Part shown: piece by piece, positions 1 to 5,356 of the stretch | Layout: every line of letters begins with the position of its first letter | How positions within the stretch are numbered: position 1 is the stretch's first letter | Source of the DNA: CAZOIA01 sp964579675 | GTDB lineage: Bacteria; Planctomycetota; Phycisphaerae; UBA1845; PWPN01 | Reading direction: 5' to 3' | Assembly: GCA_964579675.1 (NCBI GenBank) | Contig: CAZOIA010000218.1 | Span: 1 to 8,485, forward strand | Length of the DNA stretch: 8,485 nucleotides | The notes under the pieces: model-generated | What the model saw: only the letters and a program-made list of their open reading frames with translations | What the model was told of the DNA's origin: nothing | The model's database searches: none | Program-made: the position numbers and the translations under genes

Positions 1-64
1 GCCCAGGCCTCCCAACCCGCCCGCAACCACCGTGGGCTTGGTCGCGCGCTTACATACGAGGCGT
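1..64. other. Left flank of CRISPR array, no gene seen
   Basis: These 64 bases precede the first repeat. No further repeat lies one spacer length upstream, so the array genuinely begins at 65. The flank is GC-rich and shows neither an AT-rich leader nor a clear promoter. It could be the start of a leader running off the window or the distal end of the array; the sequence does not decide. Confidence 0.5.
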
Positions 65-1403
65 GTTTCCGCGTTCTCACGAACGCGGCCCCATTGAAGC
101 TGACGCCAGTGAGCGTGCGATCCGTGCCCTACCCAATGTTTCCGCGTTCTCACGAACGCGGCCCCATTGAAGCATAATTCCGCTTGTGCTCGCATTGGGG
201 AACCAGTGCATGTTTCCGCGTTCTCACGAACGCGGCCCCATTGAAGCGAGATCCTCGGCCGGCTGCCGTATCAGCCGGCGGGGTTTCCGCGTTCTCACGA
301 ACGCGGCCCCATTGAAGCCAATTGTGCCCGGACCGCCGGGCCCCCACGTATTCCGTTTCCGCGTTCTCACGAACGCGGCCCCATTGAAGCGCCGCCTGCG
401 GAGCCTCCGCGTGGGTCCTCACAGAGTCTCCGCGTTCTCATGAACGCGGCCCCATTGAAGCGCGTCGAGCGTGAGGTACTCGGTCGATGGCGAGAGCGTT
501 TCCGCGTTCTCATGAACGCGGCCCCATTGAAGCGTGGTGTGCCCGCCTGGCCGCCCGGATCGTCGAGTCGTTTCCGCGTTCTCATGAACGCGGCCCCATT
601 GAAGCAACGAGACGGAATCGGAGACCAACCTGTGGACCGTGTTTCCGCGTTCTCATGAACGCGGCCCCATTGAAGCAGATAGTTACGAAGGGTGTCGGGG
701 GGGATCCCGGCGGGTTTCCGCGTTCTCATGAACGCGGCCCCATTGAAGCAATCGCTACGAGCCGGCGGACGCGGCGGCCGCCTACCGTTTCCGCGTTCTC
801 ATGAACGCGGCCCCATTGAAGCGCGCTGGGTGATCGTGTTAGAGAACCAAGTAACGGGGTTTCCGCGTTCTCATGAACGCGGCCCCATTGAAGCATTGCC
901 AGGATGGCTTCCTGGAAGCGCTCGGGATCGGTTTCCGCGTTCTCATGAACGCGGCCCCATTGAAGCGCACGACAGGCTGTAGCGAAGTCGCCTAAGGGTT
1001 ATCATTTCCGCGTTCTTCGGAACGCGGCCCCATTGAAGCTTGTTGATAGTGAGCCCCGAGATGACGACGGCGACGGCATTTCCGCGTTCTTCGGAACGCG
1101 GCCCCATTGAAGCTCCTTGAGCGAGAACTGCGTGGCCGAGACTTCCCCGATTTCCGCGTTCTTCGGAACGCGGCCCCATTGAAGCGAGAAGCCGGTCATC
1201 ATGGCCAGGCCGGCGATCTTGAATTTCCGCGTTCTTCGGAACGCGGCCCCATTGAAGCATCTCGATCAGAATGGCGTTCGGGAATTCAGTCTTGATTTCC
1301 GCGTTCTTCGGAACGCGGCCCCATTGAAGCATCGAGTATGAGAATCCGCCGGAGCTTCGGACGCATTATTTCCGCGTTCTTCGGAACGCGGCCCCATTGA
1401 AGC
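65..1403. CRISPR. CRISPR array, 19 repeats of 36 bp, 18 spacers
   Basis: Repeats start at 65, 138, 212, 283, 355, 426, 498, 570, 641, 714, 787, 859, 931, 1004, 1078, 1150, 1223, 1295 and 1368. Each is 36 bp; spacers are 35-38 bp and all differ. On the plus strand a repeat reads GTTT, the stem arm CCGCGTTC, a four-base loop, the arm GAACGCGG, then CCCCATTGAAGC. The ATTGAAGC end resembles the ATTGAAA(C/G) 5' handle of many type I and III crRNAs, so plus-strand transcription is the working guess. Repeats 1-5 have loop TCAC, 6-13 TCAT, 14-19 TTCG; repeats 14-19 also begin with A instead of G, and repeat 6 has GTCT instead of GTTT. No terminal repeat is degenerate, so leader orientation is unresolved. 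No cas gene is in the window, so the subtype is not assigned and activity is unknown. Confidence 0.98.
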
Positions 1404-1458
1404 AATTCGGCGCAGTGGTCGAAGCGCCCGACTGGGAGTGGCCTGACCCCCAAGAACG

Positions 1459-1498
1459 GATCCAGGTCGTATGTTGGGATTCATGCGGTTCCTGGATC
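1459..1498. repeat. Inverted repeat between array and intron remnant
   Basis: GATCCAGG at 1459-1466 pairs perfectly with CCTGGATC at 1491-1498. Inside it, CGTATG (1468-1473) can pair with CATGCG (1482-1487) with one G-T wobble, giving a two-part stem around TTGGGATT. It lies in the 3' exon of the intron remnant, six bases from the predicted intron end. No T-run follows on either strand, so a plain intrinsic terminator is not supported. It may be part of the original target site. Confidence 0.6.
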
Positions 1499-1506
1499 TG
1501 GAATGT

Positions 1507-1544
1507 CGGAGTGGGAATCATGGTTGCCCATGAGCCCCTCCACA
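1507..1544 (-). ncRNA. Group II intron domain VI
   Basis: Read on the minus strand, GGAG pairs with CTCC, GGG with CCC, and TCATGG (1528-1533) with CCATGA (1518-1523) around a GCAA tetraloop (GNRA class). A single A, opposite plus-strand T1512, bulges between CCC and CTCC, as the branch-point adenosine of domain VI does. The fold was paired by eye. Confidence 0.75.
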
Positions 1545-1577
1545 GATCCCAGCGAGCGGAATTACCGCACTGGGCTC
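1545..1577 (-). ncRNA. Group II intron domain V
   Basis: The minus strand begins GAGCCC and ends GGGATC, and folds as the outer helix GAGCCCAG/CTGGGATC with one G-A mismatch, a bulge TCG, and an inner helix GCGG/CCGC closed by TAATT. This is the domain V architecture of about 34 nt with the AGC triad; here it is 33 nt with a five-base loop instead of a GNRA tetraloop, so it may be slightly decayed. The TAA of the maturase lies in the loop. Confidence 0.75.
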
Positions 1578-1945
1578 CTGCCTTGGGTGATGACGCCCAT
1601 GCGGCGCAGAGGATAAGGATGACATACGCGAGCGGGAGGCAGCCACGTCTCGATGAGTCGGCGCATCCGGTTCCAGGGCACAAAGCCGTTTTGGCCTCGT
1701 CGCGACAACGCGCGCTGCCAGAGCCAGCCCACCTGGAACCGGAACACGGACAGAGCCCGGCTGTTCATGGGCACTCCATAGTATCGGATGTGCCCGCTGA
1801 CGACCGATTGCAGCCACTGCCCCACCGCCGGGATCGGGTCGTGCCAGCGATGCCGACGCTCGGCTTTCACCTCGCTCAGCTTCGCCTGCAACCTGTTGCG
1901 CATCGTCTGCCGAAGCAACGCTCTCCGTGTCAGCTTGTCGCTCAT
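1562..1945 (-). pseudogene. Group II intron maturase (LtrA-type), C-terminal fragment
   Basis: The reading frame encodes 127 residues matching the X/thumb-to-C-terminal part of group II intron reverse transcriptase-maturases. Recognisable pieces are HDPIPAVGQWL, GHIRYYGVPMNSRAL, FRFQVGWLWQRALSRR and LPPARVCHPYPLRRMGVI. In intact proteins this part helps bind and splice the intron RNA. The catalytic reverse transcriptase domain with YADD, normally 300 or more residues upstream, is missing. The frame stays open to 2155, but residues before the ATG at 1945 do not look like a maturase. That ATG has GAGGAG eight bases upstream (1954-1959), so a short protein could be made, although a chance site at a deletion junction is as likely. 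The stop lies inside domain V, as in intact relatives. I treat it as a truncated relic. Confidence 0.8.
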
Positions 1946-2227
1946 TCGTGATTCTCCTCGCTGCGTGCGACGACGCGTACGTCCTGTCCCGCGGGCATTC
2001 TCCGGCCTCCCGCCGGATCTATCCAGGCACTCAGAAGCGGACCGGCCAAGGCAGGTGCGGCTGGCAACCCCTGGCCTCCATTCACATTGACACCCACCGG
2101 TTGCCACCGGACAGCGGCATGAATCTTCGCAAAGAGACAACCGCTGTCCCCTCACTCAGCAGCCTCTTGCCCATGGCTCATTGCCGCGAGCTGCGTCCTG
2201 GCGTTCTCAGGATCTCGGCTGCCCCTC
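1946..2227. other. Intergenic stretch, no gene recognised
   Basis: No reading frame here resembles a protein I know. Minus-strand codons continue in frame with the maturase fragment, but the composition (many Cys, Arg, Gly) looks non-coding. The stretch probably holds a deletion junction between the intron and the neighbouring lipoprotein genes. Its only visible structure is a pair of inverted repeats, listed separately. Confidence 0.5.
2062..2149. repeat. Two successive perfect inverted repeats
   Basis: TGGCAACC (2062-2069) pairs with GGTTGCCA (2099-2106), eight bases with a 29-base loop. GGACAGCGG (2109-2117) pairs with CCGCTGTCC (2141-2149), nine bases with a 23-base loop. They lie 79-166 bases past the stop of the lipoprotein gene that ends at 2228. 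Neither is followed by a T-run. They could be a structured 3' UTR, decayed intron structure, or a terminator that does not rely on a U-tract. Confidence 0.45.
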
Positions 2228-2683
2228 CTACCCTCCCGATGGCCTTTCACCTGACGCCCCGGGAGCCGGCCGACTTGTGGCGGCCGACGATTGCAGTGCC
2301 GCGAGTACCCCTTCCGTCCATCCCCCTTCCGCAGGGTCACCCCTTTCGCCCTGGGTTACGACCCCCACCCGGCACGTACGCTCATCGACCGGGCGGACAA
2401 ACACCGCGGCATTGACGTGGTAGTGAACCTGGCTCCGCTTGCTGCCCCCGCCCCAGAAACGAGCGGTCCGGTTTGCCTCGTCAGTCGCGACGACCTCGAA
2501 CCCGAGATCCGTGCAGGTCGCCATCACCATTTCAAAAGCCGTCTCCGCCGATACCGGCAGCGTCTGCCAGCTCGCCTGCTCCGGCCCGGCCTCCAAGATA
2601 TGCTGATAGCGACTTGAAGCGCAACCCGGACCTACCCCCACCAGGACAACCATGGTCAACATCAATCCGGTCGCGCACTTCAT
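2228..2683 (-). CDS. Putative lipoprotein of unknown function
   Basis: The 151-residue product starts MKCATGLMLTMVVLVGVGPG followed by Cys21. This is a short charged start, a hydrophobic core and a Cys that could be lipidated, although GPG before the Cys is a weak lipobox. The mature part begins ASSRYQHILEAG and contains an alpha/beta stretch (SAETAFEMVMATCTDLGFEV, then VATDEANRTARFWGGG) of the type found in small periplasmic lipoproteins. I cannot name the family. The start at 2683 has AAGGGA eight bases upstream. An alternative ATG at 2725 lies two bases after the stop of the upstream gene, has AGGAG 11 bases before it, and would give a longer charged N-region. The short gap and shared strand suggest co-transcription with the gene at 2728-4011. 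An outer-membrane or periplasmic location is inferred from the leader only. Confidence 0.75.
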   Translation of the reverse strand: MKCATGLMLTMVVLVGVGPGCASSRYQHILEAGPEQASWQTLPVSAETAFEMVMATCTDLGFEVVATDEANRTARFWGGGSKRSQVHYHVNAAVFVRPVDERTCRVGVVTQGERGDPAEGGWTEGVLAALQSSAATSRPAPGASGERPSGG

Positions 2684-2727
2684 GCGATTTCCCTTTGCAC
2701 GAGGCTCTTTTTGCCTCCGTAGCATCC

Positions 2728-4011
2728 TCACTTCGTCTCCTGATCGTGTAAAGCATAATAAAGCAGGTGCTTCGCCCAATTGAGCCAGAAGACGTTGGAT
2801 CGCTCGCTCGCCCATCTACGCAGAACCGGGGCGTTCACCTTGTCTGCGAGCGACGTGTCGAGGTGGACGGACTGCCAGGCATACCAGTTGTTGAGAGGCC
2901 GACCTCCATACAACCTCACGCCGCCGACATCAGGCAGGTCGTTCTGAACGACGGGGTGAGCATTTAGCCATAGGGGCTCGCCGCTGTGCGCATCCGCGAT
3001 CAACGCGACCGTCGTCAAGAACGAGACCGGATAGGTGGCGGCGCCGATGGAGAACATGCCGAGTGAAGCAGCAGCCGAGACCGTACTCGTAAGCAGGATC
3101 TGTGGCCAGATGATCCGATCGATGTCATCGGCGGTCACGATCCTTCCGCAACCGGCCACCACAAGCACGTAGTCACACCCGTATCGCCGGCCCAGCCGTT
3201 GGATCGCCTTGCGAAGTGCAGCCTCCCGCGCAGACACATCAGCTTCTTCTTTTCCCTTGTCCTGCTGCGCGTAGGCGCGGAACGCGAGGAAGACCTCATT
3301 CACCAATTCGACTGCCCCCGCCTGGGTGCCCACGCCGCTGGGGTGCCTGTCCCCCCAGGATTCCTCTCTGGCCCAGAGCGGAGGCTTGGCCGCGAAGGCC
3401 TCCCCGAACGGGTATCGGCACACCTGCTGCTCCTGGGCCGGATCCAGAATCCCGCCCACCGTCATCAGGGCGACCTCCGGCTTTGGCAATCCCTGCGACG
3501 TCCAGTAGGCAGCAACCGCCATCGCCGCCTTCTTCGTGGCGCGCTTGGAATCGAAAAGCGAAAGGTAACTGCCCCTACCATCCGGGCAAAGGCGCCCGAC
3601 GGAGATGTCCGTCACAACCACCACGCGCTTGTCTTCGAACTTGGCCTCCGCGAACGCCGGCTCCTTGGCCACCCCCTTGGCGCTCGGCGCGGGCCCTTTG
3701 TACACATAGTCGGGATCCCAGCCGGGGCGGGGCAGGTCCAAGAACGCGACCGGCTCCCACACACAGCCGGCAGAACCCGGAACGGCAAACAGACACAGGC
3801 CGACCAAAAGAGGCAAACACCTATCCTTAACCTTTGCCCTTTTCCGGCCTCGGGAGGCCCCTGGTTTTACAGGGGATTCCGAAACGTGGGCGGGGGTTTT
3901 TGAAACACCCCGTGGAACAGCAGGTGTTTCAAAACTCAGGTTCGCCCAGTTTCGCGGGGGAATCGGCCGATCCACCCACTCAAAAAGGGCAAAAGTCGAG
4001 CTATGACGCAT
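2728..4011 (-). CDS. Putative lipoprotein or secreted protein, unknown function
   Basis: The 427-residue frame has a clear hydrophobic export segment well inside it (KDRCLPLLVGLCLFAVPGSA, then Gly-Cys), with the Cys preceded by SAG, a good lipobox. The mature part contains a possible nucleotide- or regulator-like alpha/beta core (KRVVVVTDISVG; CDYVLVVAGCG), a hydrophobic stretch (ILLTSTVSAAASLGMFSIGA) and the sequence VALIADAHSGEPLWLNAHPV. That last piece resembles the end of GNA1162/CsgG-like lipoprotein domains, where a residue pattern 'DA.TGE.LW' recurs; this is a loose resemblance. The start is uncertain. ATG 4011 has GGGAG nine bases upstream but leaves about 70 unusual residues before the signal segment. 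A TTG at 3816 with AAGGA seven bases upstream would start at the hydrophobic core. A GTG at 4032 is also in frame. The part between 3835 and 3935 is full of inverted repeats and may be untranslated. Confidence 0.7.
   Translation of the reverse strand: MRHSSTFALFEWVDRPIPPRNWANLSFETPAVPRGVSKTPAHVSESPVKPGASRGRKRAKVKDRCLPLLVGLCLFAVPGSAGCVWEPVAFLDLPRPGWDPDYVYKGPAPSAKGVAKEPAFAEAKFEDKRVVVVTDISVGRLCPDGRGSYLSLFDSKRATKKAAMAVAAYWTSQGLPKPEVALMTVGGILDPAQEQQVCRYPFGEAFAAKPPLWAREESWGDRHPSGVGTQAGAVELVNEVFLAFRAYAQQDKGKEEADVSAREAALRKAIQRLGRRYGCDYVLVVAGCGRIVTADDIDRIIWPQILLTSTVSAAASLGMFSIGAATYPVSFLTTVALIADAHSGEPLWLNAHPVVQNDLPDVGGVRLYGGRPLNNWYAWQSVHLDTSLADKVNAPVLRRWASERSNVFWLNWAKHLLYYALHDQETK
3846..3934. repeat. 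Cluster of three inverted repeats
   Basis: TTTTGAAACACC (3898-3909) pairs perfectly with GGTGTTTCAAAA (3923-3934) across 13 bases. CCCCTG (3858-3863) pairs with CAGGGG (3870-3875) across GTTTTA. GGCCTC (3846-3851) pairs with GAGGCC (3854-3859). The cluster falls in the N-terminal extension of the minus-strand gene ending at 2728, which suggests a 5' UTR or operator, or a small repeat element that inserted and is read through. Which of these is right cannot be told from one copy. Confidence 0.6.
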
Positions 4012-4069
4012 TCTTAAGGACTCCCAAGACACGGGCCGAACGAGTAGATATTAGAGACAGTGACCCGTG

Positions 4070-4306
4070 TCAAACGCGGAGGCGGCGATTCGATTCGTGC
4101 GTAAACTCGGGTCTGGCCTGACTCCGATCCGTACCTTCTACGCGTTTGCGGCCAACGGGGCAACCTCGGCTCGCGGGGGCGTTCAGCGTTTCCAGATCCG
4201 CGGGGGTGATCGTGATCCCTCGCCACCTTTTCGAGACCTCCACCAGCACGGCGTGGACCAGCGACAGCCCGGCCCGCTCGTCCGGCAGCGTGCTGATTAC
4301 CTTCGT
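4070..4306 (-). pseudogene. IS256/Mutator-type transposase, C-terminal remnant
   Basis: Read on the minus strand from 4306, the 78-residue frame begins TKVISTLPDERAGLSLVHAV and continues LVEVSKRWRGITITPADLET. This matches the pattern seen at the C terminus of IS256-family (Mutator) transposases: (R/T)-x-V-I, then a charged linker, an aliphatic LxLVxAVLxxVSxRW helix and a final short helix. A TGA directly upstream (4307-4309), where such proteins have an Arg, interrupts the frame. The catalytic DDE region is absent. The last 30 residues after about 4165 look like read-through of unrelated sequence. Terminal inverted repeats cannot be recognised because the other end is gone. It is non-functional. 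The family assignment is from memory of related sequences and is moderate. Confidence 0.45.
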
Positions 4307-4358
4307 TCACCCCTCTACATCTGCAGCTCCGGACAATCTGTCCCACCCGTCCTCCCGG

Positions 4359-4475
4359 AGGTGACACCCGACAGAAAACGCCGCACAGGGGTCCAGCCCT
4401 GCACGGCGTGTCACCTGCTGGCTCGACGAGCCTGCGGCGATCAGCCGCCGACCGCTCGCCTCCGGGAAAGCCCGG
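4359..4475. repeat. Tandem series of four hairpins, possible structured RNA
   Basis: The first is large: AGGTGACAC (4359-4367) pairs perfectly with GTGTCACCT (4408-4416), enclosing CGCCGCACAGGG/CCCTGCACGGCG (4379-4390/4397-4408), which pairs at 10 of 12 positions. Next come GGCTCGACGAGCC (4420-4432, palindrome around A), GCGGC/GCCGC (4434-4448) and CCGGG/CCCGG (4462-4475). No protein frame here resembles anything known. It could be a transcribed structured element or palindromic insertion debris. I do not recognise a known RNA family. Confidence 0.5.
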
Positions 4476-4754
4476 TCGGGTTGTCTACTCGTTACATACG
4501 TCTTCTTCGATCGCGGTGCAACACTAGAGCAGGTAACGTTTGCGTGCATCCCGTTCTCGCTTTGCCCAGAAGCCGCTCGCGCTGAAGCCCGCGGTTCTTC
4601 GGGACACACGCATTCGTGAACTGCTATAGAAATCAATTCCCGCGAAGATCATTACGCATGTAGAGCCCCCCCGAGAGAACGGCGGCCGCGGCGGCGATGT
4701 GAATCCTTCGAGGCCCAGATGTCAGCCAGTAGCACAATATGATCGTCGGCGGCC
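4476..4754. other. Intergenic stretch, nothing recognised
   Basis: About 280 bases with no convincing reading frame, no tRNA and no repeat. Short frames exist on both strands but show no domain or conserved motif. Confidence 0.4.
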
Positions 4755-5030
4755 TCAGCAGTCTGCACAATTCAGATCAACAGGGTGGCCTTCGCCGCTG
4801 CAGCACCGCCGGAAGATGGCGAACTCCTCTTGCCCCACGCCGTCATCACCGTGGAACTCACTCCTTTCACTGCCGCCGCTCAGGCGTCAGCGGCATGAGG
4901 AGCTGGGTGGTGGGCCGGCCCAGGAACCGCTGATTTTGCGGGGGCTCGCGGGATTTCAGGCAACTCGACCCTTCTTGAGGAAGTTGCATTCAATTGGCAA
5001 CTCATTGCTATCACAAGAGTTACCATCCAG
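4755..5030 (-). pseudogene. Decayed dockerin-type secreted protein gene
   Basis: The minus strand between 4886 and 4755 reads RLSGGSERSEF then HGDDGVGQEEFAIFRRCCSG then EGHPVDLNCADC and a TGA. It aligns with the intact module at 5942-6142 (DGSE...ADF, DDDNDVDQSDFGILQRCYSG, EGNPADPNC): the Q-x-x-F-x-I, R-C, SGEG and P-x-D-x-N-C-A positions are kept, while Asp ligands of the calcium loop are lost. DNA upstream contains stops (TGA at 4887-4889) and continues the likeness in another frame (GPAHHPAPHAADA against GPAVPHDGSE). At 5027-4983 another frame reads DGNSCDSNELPIECN, which recalls the DCNxNGIPDEC motif of planctomycete surface proteins. I read this as one broken gene with frameshifts; the upstream limit is unclear and the part before about 4925 is the less certain. 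Confidence 0.5.
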
Positions 5031-5343
5031 GAAAATGGCTAAACCCCACCTTTGTGTGACGCCGTCAACAGGCGGTAGTGGGCTTGGCCCCGCGGGCATC
5101 CTGATCTCCGCACCTCCGTTGCACCAACGTAAACCCGGGCCAGCGCGGACGTGAGCCGCGTGGCTCAGCAGGCTTGGCGCGTCTAGGTCCGTCTGGTAGT
5201 ATTTGTGCCTAATTCGGACATGGTGGCTCCGGCAGGAGCGACGGTCAGAAGCAACCAGTGGAGCCCGCTTCACCTTTGCGGGCCATCAATTCGGCTCGGC
5301 TCCTCCCGCCCCCCCGGAACCATCAGCAACATACGAAACTTCT
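5031..5343. other. Upstream region of the Kelch/dockerin gene
   Basis: About 310 bases with no supported gene. A minus-strand frame (5273-4956) stays open and could be the upstream part of the relic dockerin gene, but shows no domain. The promoter of the gene at 5357 should lie here; no pair of boxes is convincing by eye. Confidence 0.4.
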
Positions 5344-5348
5344 GGAGG
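5344..5348 (+). promoter_or_regulatory. Shine-Dalgarno site of the Kelch/dockerin gene
   Basis: GGAGG lies eight bases before the ATG at 5357, a strong site that fixes the start of this gene. Confidence 0.85.
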
Positions 5349-5356
5349 GTTAATCC

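Larger units (their letters stand above)
1505..1945 (-). mobile_element. Group II intron, 5'-truncated remnant
   Basis: On the minus strand this segment carries, in order, the C-terminal part of an intron-encoded maturase, a domain V hairpin that includes the maturase stop codon, and a domain VI hairpin. The 3' end is placed at 1505 because domain VI ends in CTCCGAC there and its bulged A lies seven bases upstream, where the lariat branch point belongs. The reverse transcriptase domain and intron domains I-III are absent: homology stops near 1940 and the sequence beyond does not resemble an intron. Overlap of the maturase C terminus with domain V is known in some bacterial group II lineages. 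The element cannot move by itself. It lies about 100 bp from the CRISPR array and is transcribed, if at all, towards it. Confidence 0.8.

Noticed and set aside
150..1332. Open frames on both strands with repeated peptides such as LQWGRVRENAET or FPRSHERGPIEA
   Set aside because: They are CRISPR repeats read as protein; the period is exactly repeat plus spacer and no start signals accompany them.
1397..1951. 184-codon plus-strand frame next to the array
   Set aside because: It starts inside the last CRISPR repeat and runs antisense to the maturase fragment and intron domains.
3199..3903. Long plus-strand frame of 234 codons
   Set aside because: It is antisense to the minus-strand lipoprotein gene, lacks a recognisable domain and is the usual shadow in high-GC DNA.
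4067..4585. 172-codon plus-strand frame
   Set aside because: It crosses the transposase relic in antisense and the hairpin cluster, has no ribosome-binding site of note and shows no domain.
4586..4606. CCCGCGG then TTCTTCGGGAC, resembling the TTCG-loop CRISPR repeat
   Set aside because: The likeness covers about a dozen bases, the tail CCCCATTGAAGC is missing and there is no second copy nearby.
4476..4640. Possible tRNA or small RNA gene
   Set aside because: No cloverleaf with a GTTCGA-type T loop and matching acceptor stem could be assembled.
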